This document shows, piece by piece, positions 31,391-37,515 of a stretch of 37,515 bases of DNA. The DNA is from a virus, in IMG/VR virus record IMGVR_UViG_3300023171_000028, positions 1 to 37,515 of that record. The stretch is one strand, 5' to 3'. Below the pieces are notes generated by a model. It ran no database searches and had not been told where the DNA came from. It saw only the letters and a program-made list of their open reading frames with translations. The position numbers and the translations under genes are program-made. Positions within the stretch are counted from its first letter, which is position 1. Every line of letters begins with the position of its first letter.

Positions 31391-33647
31391 GGGTAGTTAC
31401 CTCCGGTTTGGTTTCCTTCGCCTGCGCGTTGCGTTCAGCAATGCGCTCCTGTGATGCCAGCTTGGCAGCGCCTGCGGCCATGTTCGCCAGATGCGCCATC
31501 AGCTCGCGGTCGTCCTCGTGCTGCTGCCGCATGCCCTCTGCGGACAGGTTGAGCTGCGCGGCGTTCTCGTTGCCTGCTGCGTTGATTGCGGCCGACTCCA
31601 CGCTGCCCTTGTACTGCATTTCCATCTGCTTGCGGCGGAGCAACGTGTCGGCGACGATGCGGTCGCGTTCGCGGTGTTCGGTCCACTGCGCTTTTTGCGC
31701 TTCCAGTTGCAGCTTCTGCATGCCCAACTCCATCTGCATCCGGGCAATCTCGACCTTGGGGTCCGGCGGCGGAGGCGGCGGGGGTGCCGGCTTCCAGTCG
31801 GGTGGAACATCGCTGAAGAACTGGTCGCTGTTGCGCCAGCCGGAGAGCTGCGCAAACCGCTTCAGGGCGGTCGCGTACTGCTGGGGCGTCACGATGGGCT
31901 GCTCCATGCCCATGGTGGTCAGGATCAGCTCCTGCTTCGCGATGACCCACGTCAGCGATTGCAGCTTCTGCGACACGCTGCCGACGATGCTGGTCACGTT
32001 GATTTTGACACCCACGTCTGCGTTCCACGTGCGCGGGTCCATCGGCACGAACTTGCCTTGCAACTGGATGATGCGCGGGCGGTCCTGATTCTGCACGGTG
32101 AGGTGCAGGATGCCCGCATAGAGCTTCTGCATGCCGTTCGCCATGATGCGGGCAATCAGTTCGATCTTGCCCTGCGATCCAGTGACGGCCTGTTCGATGC
32201 CCTTTTCGGAGGTGCTTTGCAGGTCTTCCGGGTTGAGGCCCAGCGACGTGCGCGAGACGCCGGTACGCATTTCGCGCACGGAGTCGATGTAGTCCAGCAC
32301 CGGCATGGCCTGCTGGCCGACGAACGGGGTGTCCAGCGGCTGCACCATGCCCGGCGCGCGCTGGCGGATGACCGCGCCCACTTCGTTGTTCAGCACGTCG
32401 TCGTAGTTGACCTGACCCTCGACCACGGTCATGCGCGGATGGATCGACTGGGCCAGCGAATCGTACATGTTCCGCTGCACCAGCGTCTTCAAGCGCTGAA
32501 TGTCGATGGTCTTGTCCGCCGACGATTCGCCGTAGAACGTGTGCGGTTCCGGGTCCACGTGGAAGTCGGCGAACGGAACGTGATCGGTCGGCTCGCGATG
32601 CACAAGGGTGTAGCCCGCGCCCATGGTGCAGACCTTGTGCAGCTCGGCAATGCCGTCGCCGTCCGTGTCCACGTAGGTGTAGGCTTCGACGTACAGCACT
32701 TCCTGCATCGCCGGGTTCATCGCGTCCCAGCTGCCCACGGCGCGGCCGAAGGGCTGGCGGGCCAGATACTCCGGATTCGTTTGCAGCTCAGGGCTGGTGA
32801 CGAACGTGCGCACCATGTCTTCGTCGTAGCCCATGCTGACCAACTCGCCCACGGTCTTCATGGAGCGGTGGCCGGCAAGTTTGAAGTTGCTCAGGGAGGT
32901 TGCGGCGCGGTCGAGGATGAACTCTTCGCCCGGCAGCGCAGCCAGCTTGATCTGGCCGTTTTTGATGCGGCGCTTGACCGCGATATCGAACAGGGGGATC
33001 GGCTCGCCAGTGGTCGGGTCCACGCCCGGCTCTGCCTCGGTGATTTCGAAGTCCTCCAGCGTGCCATCCTGCTGGAGAATGAAAACGCTCATTTCGTCCA
33101 GACCGCTGTAATGCTCGGTCTTGACTTCCTCGCGCTCATCCCACCAGTATTTGATGATGCCGACCTTCCGCACCAGCGCATCCTTGATGGCGGCGTAGAG
33201 GATCGAAAAGCCGTCGTTGTCGCGCTCGACCACGTACTCGGCATACTGCGTGGCCTGATCGACCCATGCCTCATCCTCGGGCTTCATGGGGGCGTATTCG
33301 CAAATGCGCTCCGGACCCAGCAGGATGCGAACAAGGTCGGGCAGCTGGCCCTGCACGGTGTCGTGCACGTCGCGGCTCACGAACTGGCTGCGGCCGTCTT
33401 CTTCGTCGCCGTAAAGGTCGCCACGGTAGGCCCGGGTAGCGGCGGCGCGCACCACACCCAATTCGGTGTCGGTGTAGCGCACAGCATCCGTCAGCTCGCC
33501 CGCGATCATCGCGCCGAGCGTTTCATCGTCCATCTGTGAGCTGCTGCTGCCCTCTTCAGCCGAAGCCCCGGTAGCCGCATAGTCTGCGTCCGGGGCTTCG
33601 TCAAGGAATCGGCCAGCGGCAGCGATATCTTCGCGCCGGACCTTCAT
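31383..33647 (-). CDS. Portal protein (P22-like)
   Basis: A 754-residue portal, close in length to the P22 portal (725). Landmarks are VRAAATRAYRGDLYGDEEDGRS near 65-85, PDLVRILLGPERICEYAP, a IIKYWWDERE strand, the clip and stem region with YVDTDGDGIAELHKV, ADKTIDIQRLKTLVQRNMY, and a C-terminal helical barrel part with repeated KVEIARMQMELGMQKLQLEAQ. It forms the packaging vertex and joins to the adaptor. The region after 600 is highly helical and Gln/Glu rich. AAGGGG precedes the ATG. Confidence 0.95.
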   Translation of the reverse strand: MKVRREDIAAAGRFLDEAPDADYAATGASAEEGSSSSQMDDETLGAMIAGELTDAVRYTDTELGVVRAAATRAYRGDLYGDEEDGRSQFVSRDVHDTVQGQLPDLVRILLGPERICEYAPMKPEDEAWVDQATQYAEYVVERDNDGFSILYAAIKDALVRKVGIIKYWWDEREEVKTEHYSGLDEMSVFILQQDGTLEDFEITEAEPGVDPTTGEPIPLFDIAVKRRIKNGQIKLAALPGEEFILDRAATSLSNFKLAGHRSMKTVGELVSMGYDEDMVRTFVTSPELQTNPEYLARQPFGRAVGSWDAMNPAMQEVLYVEAYTYVDTDGDGIAELHKVCTMGAGYTLVHREPTDHVPFADFHVDPEPHTFYGESSADKTIDIQRLKTLVQRNMYDSLAQSIHPRMTVVEGQVNYDDVLNNEVGAVIRQRAPGMVQPLDTPFVGQQAMPVLDYIDSVREMRTGVSRTSLGLNPEDLQSTSEKGIEQAVTGSQGKIELIARIMANGMQKLYAGILHLTVQNQDRPRIIQLQGKFVPMDPRTWNADVGVKINVTSIVGSVSQKLQSLTWVIAKQELILTTMGMEQPIVTPQQYATALKRFAQLSGWRNSDQFFSDVPPDWKPAPPPPPPPDPKVEIARMQMELGMQKLQLEAQKAQWTEHRERDRIVADTLLRRKQMEMQYKGSVESAAINAAGNENAAQLNLSAEGMRQQHEDDRELMAHLANMAAGAAKLASQERIAERNAQAKETKPEVTTHE

Positions 33648-33650
33648 GGA

Positions 33651-33890
33651 TTACCCCTTCGTCTGACCAATGCCCTTGGGGGCGTTCAGCGCGTGGTTCT
33701 GGCCCTTTACGCCCTGACCACCGCCGGAGCTGTTGCCGAACGGAGTGGGGCCGCCGTTCTGAGGCTTGCCGCCGTCTTTGCGGCCCATGCCCGCCTTGGG
33801 GGCGGAGGTAGCAGCGCCCTTGGAGCCGCCGCCACTGGAGTTGCCTACGTTGCGCTTGCTGGATGCCAGCCAACCGGTATCTTTCGACAT
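33651..33890 (-). CDS. Glycine-rich small protein (79 aa)
   Basis: A low-complexity protein: Gly, Ser, Lys and Asn fill nearly the whole chain (NSSGGGSKGAATSAPKAG, GRKDGGKPQNGGPTPFG, SSGGGQGVKG), with no strands, helices or cysteines evident. It is basic overall and probably disordered. I know no function. It lies between terL and the portal gene and starts six bases after GAGGG. A motif resembling an extended -10 promoter lies in the gap just ahead of it. Confidence 0.8.
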   Translation of the reverse strand: MSKDTGWLASSKRNVGNSSGGGSKGAATSAPKAGMGRKDGGKPQNGGPTPFGNSSGGGQGVKGQNHALNAPKGIGQTKG

Positions 33891-33916
33891 TTTGGACCCT
33901 CGGGGGTTGCAGTAGT

Positions 33917-33932
33917 CCTACAGAATACCACA
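33917..33932 (-). promoter_or_regulatory. Candidate internal promoter (extended -10 type) after terL
   Basis: The minus strand reads TGTGGTATTCTGTAGG in the gap between terL and the Gly-rich gene, giving TGG-TATTCT. It resembles the sequence at 26562-26578 in eight leading bases and in TGTA. No -35 box is evident, and transcription is not proven. Confidence 0.35.
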
Positions 33933-33942
33933 GCCGGCCAGC

Positions 33943-35418
33943 TTACGCCATTGGGAGGCCACGGCGCAAGGGCTTGTTCCACTTCGTGCCCCCGGTGCTG
34001 CCAAACCGCGCGCTGAAGCCGTCCGAAGCGAGGCACAGGAGGAAAGCATCGGCATAATCGGGGCTGCGGCGCAGGCGCTTCTTCGTGACTTCCTTCGGCT
34101 CGGCCAGCATTAGGCCGTTGCTGTCGGCGATCTGATATTTGACGCTCACGAGGTCCGCCACGAGCGTTTCGCAGCCCAGCGGGAGGCTTCCCGTGCCGCT
34201 GGCGAACCACTCGCGGCCCTTGAACCACAGTTCGGTGCGCAGATTCTTGTACTGGCCCTTCAACGCGGGCGATTCGCTCACGTTGATGGCCCGGGCGGGC
34301 AGGCCCAGCTCGCGGAGGCGATCCGCGACGCCCGCGCCGAGGCCGATGGCATCGACGTTGATTTCCTCGGGCCGATCCGCGAACACGCAGGCATCCCATT
34401 CGGCCTTGACGCGCCCTGCGAGCTGCATCGTGTCCAGCTTGACCCACTTCTGCGGGATATGGCGCACCACGGTGCCCTGCATCTTGACCAGCACGCTGCT
34501 GTCGTCGCCGAATCGGGCGCAGTCGAGGCCCCAGATGTGCGGTGCGCTCGGCGATGGCTCAATTTCGCGCCCTACGGCCGCCTCCGCCGTTTCCAGCGGG
34601 ATGATGGTGTCGTCGTCGCTGTTCGGGAACTCGCCCAGTACACGCACACGGTAGGCGTTTGACAGCTCGCCGTAGGTATCGGCCACTTCCCGCACAAAAT
34701 CCTTGCTGACGCGCTTGGATTCCGCGCTGTTGACGCGCAGCGTCCACCAGCGGTCGCGGTTTTTGTTGTGGGTGTCGTAGAAGAACCCCGAGGTGCGGGT
34801 CGGGTTGCCCAGCAGCAGCGTGGTCGCCGCGTCGCCGGACATGGAACCGATGGCCGCTTCGAAGATGGCTTCCGGCACACCGGATGCCTCATCGACCACC
34901 AGCAGCACGTTGTCGGCGTGGACGCCTTGCAGCGCCTCGGGCGTTTCCGCGCGAGCGGTACGGGCCGAGATAAACGCCTTGTCCGGGGCGTTGATGAGGT
35001 CGATGCGGTCGCCCTTGACGTTCAGTAGGCCAGCCCACGCTTCCGGCAGCACGGCGATCCAGTGCTTGACCTCGGCGAACAGGGCATCGAACAGCTGCGC
35101 GCTGGTGGGCGCGGTCACGACGACCTTGACTGTGTAGCGGGTCAGCAGATACCAAATCATGATCCACGCTGCGCAGGTAGACTTGCCGACACCGTGGCCG
35201 GAGCGCACGCTGATGCGGCGCTCGCCCTTGCTCACGGCCAGCAGCACTTTCTGCTGCCAGTCATCGGGCTCGACGCCCAGCACTTCGGTCACGAACAGGT
35301 ACGCACCGTTGGGGCCGCGATAGCGGGCCAGTGCGTCGAGGAAGGGGTTTTCGGTGTCTGCGGGCCGCGCCGGCAAATGCGAGGCAATGGCACTGGCAAG
35401 TTGGGTATGCTGCGTCAT
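33943..35418 (-). CDS. terL: Terminase large subunit
   Basis: A 491-residue motor of DNA packaging. The ATPase part has Walker A SGHGVGKS (73-80) and Walker B VLLVVDEA (171-178, catalytic Glu177), with a coupling TLLLGNPTRTSG segment (200-211). The RNase H-type nuclease has Asp299 in GLDCARFGDD, Asp355 in NVDAIGLG and a late acidic SPDYADAF. I placed the start at MTQHTQ (35418). A frame extension to TTG 35460 overlaps the promoter region and is not convincing. The ribosome site is weak. No small subunit gene was recognised nearby. Confidence 0.95.
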   Translation of the reverse strand: MTQHTQLASAIASHLPARPADTENPFLDALARYRGPNGAYLFVTEVLGVEPDDWQQKVLLAVSKGERRISVRSGHGVGKSTCAAWIMIWYLLTRYTVKVVVTAPTSAQLFDALFAEVKHWIAVLPEAWAGLLNVKGDRIDLINAPDKAFISARTARAETPEALQGVHADNVLLVVDEASGVPEAIFEAAIGSMSGDAATTLLLGNPTRTSGFFYDTHNKNRDRWWTLRVNSAESKRVSKDFVREVADTYGELSNAYRVRVLGEFPNSDDDTIIPLETAEAAVGREIEPSPSAPHIWGLDCARFGDDSSVLVKMQGTVVRHIPQKWVKLDTMQLAGRVKAEWDACVFADRPEEINVDAIGLGAGVADRLRELGLPARAINVSESPALKGQYKNLRTELWFKGREWFASGTGSLPLGCETLVADLVSVKYQIADSNGLMLAEPKEVTKKRLRRSPDYADAFLLCLASDGFSARFGSTGGTKWNKPLRRGLPMA

Positions 35419-35448
35419 TAGGCCATCGTTCGTGGGCGGGAAGCGACT

Positions 35449-35457
35449 ATTATCCCA
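35449..35457 (-). promoter_or_regulatory. Candidate extended -10 promoter of the virion operon
   Basis: The minus strand has TGGGATAAT, an extended -10 (TG-n-GATAAT), about 30 bases ahead of terL and ten bases after the terminator at 35467-35488. There is no good -35 box. The placement of a terminator followed by a promoter suits a new transcription unit. Confidence 0.42.
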
Positions 35458-35466
35458 CAAAACGAA

Positions 35467-35488
35467 ACGCCCAGCGAGGGCTGGGCGT
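35467..35488 (-). terminator. Intrinsic terminator upstream of terL
   Basis: ACGCCCAGC and GCTGGGCGT form a nine-pair stem with a four-base loop, followed on the minus strand by TTCGTTTT. It would end transcripts coming from the tRNA/protease/recombinase unit and isolates the virion operon. Confidence 0.85.
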
Positions 35489-35665
35489 CCGGTGAGGGCC
35501 TGACTGGTGTCCGTCGTCGCGCCACGCCATGTGGACGCGACCGCCGCAACGCGGCTCAGTTATCCCCCACTGCCGGGGTTTTCGGTGATGACCCGCACCG
35601 GGCACTTGGGTGGCTCTGATGGCCGCCGGCTGATCCCACCGCGATAGGCTCGTGGCCGGCCAAAC
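35489..35665 (-). other. Structured non-coding stretch between tRNA and terL
   Basis: No supported gene lies here; an 80-codon frame through it is an artefact that runs into the tRNA. On the minus strand there are successive stems: CGGTG/CACCG (35583-35600), CCCC/GGGG (35565-35578), GCCGC/GCGGC (35543-35555) and GTCGCG plus CCAC pairing with GTGG plus CGCGAC (35516-35541, one bulge). All precede the terminator at 35467-35488. It may be a small RNA or the tRNA 3' leader, or a packaging site next to terL. Confidence 0.45.
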
Positions 35666-35743
35666 TGGTGGTGAGGGGTGGATTCGAACCACCGACCTTG
35701 GGGGGTATGAACCCCGCGCTCTGCCAGACTGAGCTACCTCACC
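35666..35743 (-). tRNA. tRNA with CAT anticodon (Met or Ile2)
   Basis: Acceptor GGTGAGG pairs with CCTCACC, followed by an encoded A-CCA (35666-35669). The D arm is GCTC...GAGC, and the T arm GGTGG/CCACC has a TTCGAAT loop. The anticodon loop reads TTCATAC, giving CAT. The anticodon stem is CGGGG/CCCCC with a C-C mismatch at its first pair (27-43), and the variable loop is six bases, making 78 bases in all. Met versus lysidine-type Ile cannot be told from sequence alone. Confidence 0.88.
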
Positions 35744-35750
35744 GATGCGG

Positions 35751-36377
35751 TTACTTCGTGGCGCGTGCCATCACTTCAGGGCTGAAGTTCAGCGGCAGCG
35801 CAACGGCGATCTTTGCGTAGCTACCGTCCTGCGTCAGATTCAGCAGGCCCGACAGCACCGCGACGACTTCGCCGGCATCGTTGAAGATGCCAGAGCCGGA
35901 ATCGCCGAGGAAAACGTTGAGGTCAAACATGGTGAGCGGCTGGTTCGGGCGATCCCGGTCGGTGCCGATCATCTGGCCGGTGCGCAGCACGTCGCGCAGA
36001 CCAGCGGGGTTACCCCAGATGCGCACGGTGTCGCCGGAGCTGACGGCCTTGCGGGCCAGCTTCACCGGGGTGCCCATCTTGCGGTCCACCCAGATGATCG
36101 TATGGTCGTTGCCGTCGTCTTCGCGCTTCATGATCGTGACCGCGCTGCCGTTGACGGTCGGGTCGCCGGAGCCGGCGCGGAAGCAATGGGTCGCGGTCAG
36201 GATCGCGCGGGAGCCGATGACGGTGCCGCTGCAAACGCCGTTGGACCAGTCGAGCCGAACGGTCGCGGCGTGGGCGCGGCCCAGCGGGCTGCGGTCGCGT
36301 GCGGCATCGGCGTTTGACGGTACGCACGCCGCGAGGGCAAGCACGAACATCACAAAGGCGGATCGTAGGACGTTCAT
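35751..36377 (-). CDS. Trypsin-like serine protease lipoprotein
   Basis: A 208-residue secreted protein. The signal MNVLRSAFVMFVLALAAC ends in a lipobox with lipidated Cys18, so it should sit in the inner or outer membrane facing the periplasm. The protease fold shows all catalytic residues: His64 in TATHC, Asp91 in DHTIIWVD and Ser160 in GDSGSG. Cys49 and Cys65 are 16 residues apart around His64, like the conserved trypsin disulfide Cys42-Cys58. It may cleave a cell-surface or incoming-phage protein. A GGGAGCC site precedes the ATG, which overlaps the upstream stop. Function is inferred; the family is clear. Confidence 0.93.
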   Translation of the reverse strand: MNVLRSAFVMFVLALAACVPSNADAARDRSPLGRAHAATVRLDWSNGVCSGTVIGSRAILTATHCFRAGSGDPTVNGSAVTIMKREDDGNDHTIIWVDRKMGTPVKLARKAVSSGDTVRIWGNPAGLRDVLRTGQMIGTDRDRPNQPLTMFDLNVFLGDSGSGIFNDAGEVVAVLSGLLNLTQDGSYAKIAVALPLNFSPEVMARATK

Positions 36378-36562
36378 GGCTTGGCTCCCGGGGTGGTGAT
36401 TCCAGTGTACTGCTGGGTGAACTCGGCGTCAATGGCGCGGTACGCCGTCAGGCCGAGCGCGAGGGTAATCAGCAGGCCGGTGAGCGAGCTGAAGGGGTAC
36501 AGGTGCAACGCGGTCGCCGCGCCCGACGCGGCTGTCAACAGGGCGAGGGTCCGGGCGGTCAC
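36374..36562 (-). CDS. Small membrane protein, GTG start (62 aa)
   Basis: The start is GTG 36562, overlapping the recombinase stop (GTGA) and preceded by GGAGG. Two short hydrophobic segments appear, about 3-19 (ARTLALLTAASGAATAL) and 24-42 (FSSLTGLLITLALGLTAYR), then an acidic-polar tail (IDAEFTQQYTGITTPG). A membrane-spanning hairpin is likely. I know no family. It is co-transcribed with the recombinase and the protease lipoprotein and could assist the latter at the envelope, but this is only context. Confidence 0.8.
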   Translation of the reverse strand: MTARTLALLTAASGAATALHLYPFSSLTGLLITLALGLTAYRAIDAEFTQQYTGITTPGAKP

Positions 36563-37242
36563 GACTGTGCCTCCGCCCGGGCGATGATCTTGCCTATGGT
36601 GACATGGCTGACCTTCGCGTCCGGGTGCATGCTGGCGATCAGCGACTTGACCTGCCGCAGCGACATACCGGCGCGGTGGCCGCGCAGGATGGTCGCGATG
36701 ACCGCCTGCTGGTCGTCGTCTTTCTCCAGCACCGATTCCTTGCCCTGCCCGACGCGGCGGTAGCCGTAGGGCACGACGCCGCCAAGGTAGCCGCCGGCTG
36801 TGCGCTTGGCCGTCTTGCCGGCGGAGACGCGCTCCGCGATCCGGGTGCGCTCCAGCTCCGCGAACGAGGCCATCATGTTGAACATGACCTTGCCCACGCC
36901 GTCGCCGTTGACCGGTTCGGTGGAGAGGTCCATCAGGATCAGGTCCACGCCGCGTGCCTTCAGCTCTTCGGCGACGTTGATCGCATCGCGCGCACTGCGG
37001 AACAGGCGGTCCAGCTTTGCGGCGACGATGGTGTCGCCCCGGCCGGCACGCTGCATCAGTTCGAAGCCGCCCGGGCGGTCGGCGAGGGGGATGGACCCGG
37101 ACACGCCGGGATCGGTGATGATGGTCGGCTCGGGCAGGCCGAGGCCGACGATCAGCGCGGCGATGCGCTTGACCTGATCGTCCAAGCTGGTGCCGTTGGT
37201 CTGCTCTGCGGTCGAAACGCGGGTGTAGGCGAAGGTGGTCAT
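36559..37242 (-). CDS. Serine recombinase (resolvase/invertase family)
   Basis: A 227-residue site-specific recombinase. The catalytic domain has Arg8 and Ser10 in YTRVST, the KLDRLFR motif (76-82, active-site arginines), ASFAELERTRIAERVSAG (125-142, dimer E-helix) and a GGYLGGVVPYGYRR junction. The C-terminal 45 residues resemble an HTH DNA-binding part. The size is that of small resolvases/invertases, not of large serine integrases (over 450). Possible jobs are resolution of dimers, plasmid-like prophage maintenance or DNA inversion. AGAGGAT precedes the ATG, and a strong promoter lies upstream. Confidence 0.94.
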   Translation of the reverse strand: MTTFAYTRVSTAEQTNGTSLDDQVKRIAALIVGLGLPEPTIITDPGVSGSIPLADRPGGFELMQRAGRGDTIVAAKLDRLFRSARDAINVAEELKARGVDLILMDLSTEPVNGDGVGKVMFNMMASFAELERTRIAERVSAGKTAKRTAGGYLGGVVPYGYRRVGQGKESVLEKDDDQQAVIATILRGHRAGMSLRQVKSLIASMHPDAKVSHVTIGKIIARAEAQS

Positions 37243-37280
37243 GGGCGATCCTCTTGGGTGCGGGGTGGGTTGACGTTCCC

Positions 37281-37309
37281 AGTATCGGCCGCATCGCTGC
37301 CCGTGTCAA
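37281..37309 (-). promoter_or_regulatory. Sigma70-type promoter of the recombinase/protease cassette
   Basis: Consensus -35 TTGACA (37304-37309) is followed after 17 bases by GATACT (37281-37286). The recombinase ATG is about 30 bases past the expected start of transcription. The promoter separates this cassette from everything else. Confidence 0.8.
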
Positions 37310-37515
37310 GGTGCTTAGGTTTATCGCCTTAACTGTTCACCGCCGTGACGAACCCCAATTTTTTTGGGAATCCGGCCGGGCCGCCGATTCGGCGGTTGGG
37401 TGGGTGAGGGGGTCCGTATACAGACCGCACCCCCGAGGTGGTCCCCCACCCGGGGGGCCTATCGCCTCCCCAGTTATCCCCCTGAATGCGCGGATCGTTG
37501 CATCACCGTACCTGA
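37310..37515. other. Non-coding end region with palindromes
   Basis: I see no gene. It contains an A/T tract (seven T at 37359-37365) flanked by CCCAA and TTGGG, the stem CCGCCGA/TCGGCGG (37381-37395), and a 16-base near-palindrome GGTCCGTATACAGACC (37411-37426) centred on TA. If the genome is circular this region would join base 1 and form the divergent control region between the recombinase and the plus-strand operon. That continuity cannot be shown from one window. Confidence 0.5.

Noticed and set aside
31491-33539. A plus-strand frame of 682 codons opposite the portal gene
   Set aside because: Antisense artefact of third-position GC bias; the portal motifs are on the minus strand.
35450-35692. 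An 80-codon minus-strand frame beginning MVRIHPSPP
   Set aside because: This beginning is a classical artefact of translating a tRNA 3' half; the frame also runs through the terminator and hairpins.
36559-37242. Fibre-gene inversion by the serine recombinase (as in Mu or P1)
   Set aside because: I found no inverted repeats flanking a fibre segment and no partial alternative fibre ends; the fibre genes are about 9 kb away.
35557-37482. CAGTTATCCCCC occurring at 35557-35568 and 37471-37482 on either side of the recombinase cassette
   Set aside because: A 12-base match is expected by chance several dozen times in a window of this size; no target duplication or element ends accompany it.
1-37515. 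CRISPR array, insertion sequence, rRNA or transposon ends
   Set aside because: No regular spaced repeats, transposase frames or rRNA signatures were seen on either strand.

Overview
The window looks like most or all of a short-tailed (podovirus-type) double-stranded DNA phage genome from a GC-rich Gram-negative host, probably a gamma- or betaproteobacterium; the exact host cannot be read from the sequence. The evidence is a P22/SU10-like virion set (large terminase, P22-type portal, acidic scaffold, SU10-type coat protein, head-tail adaptor, gp10-like stabilisation protein, ejection proteins) together with a Gram-negative lysis cassette (T4-type lysozyme, holin candidate, nested Rz/Rz1 spanin). 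There is no phage RNA polymerase, so host RNA polymerase presumably reads all promoters. No bacterial housekeeping genes are present.

Layout. (1) 44-3760, plus strand: nine tightly overlapping small genes of unknown function, two or three with zinc-binding cysteines, ending at a bidirectional terminator. (2) 3803-14473, minus strand: the DNA metabolism operon. In transcription order it encodes a small HTH protein, a RuvC-like nuclease, a hypothetical protein, an SNF2 helicase, an acidic-tailed protein, a small membrane protein, a Cas4/AddB-like Fe-S nuclease (DUF2800), a ssDNA-binding protein (DUF2815), a hypothetical protein, a family A DNA polymerase, a primase-helicase, an NrdR-like zinc ribbon, a membrane protein and a dATP/dGTP diphosphohydrolase-like protein. 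It is headed by a strong sigma70-type promoter whose spacer is a palindromic candidate operator. (3) 14565-35418, minus strand: the virion and lysis genes, read from terL towards the ejection proteins and ended by a terminator at 14524-14558. (4) 35666-37242, minus strand: a separate cassette of serine recombinase, small membrane protein, trypsin-like lipoprotein and a tRNA(CAT), with its own TTGACA promoter. Between the tRNA and terL lies a non-coding stretch with several hairpins. (5) 37310-37515: non-coding, with palindromes.

How it works together. The HTH protein probably controls the early replication operon, and perhaps itself, through the 14481-14498 palindrome. Polymerase, primase-helicase, SSB, nuclease, SNF2 helicase and RuvC-like enzyme form a self-contained replication and recombination set. 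Four of its proteins end in a similar acidic-hydrophobic tail, which suggests a shared docking partner. Hairpins before the polymerase gene and after the coat gene could tune expression inside the long operons. The recombinase/protease/tRNA cassette looks like an accessory (moron-like) module; its secreted trypsin-like lipoprotein is the least expected protein here.
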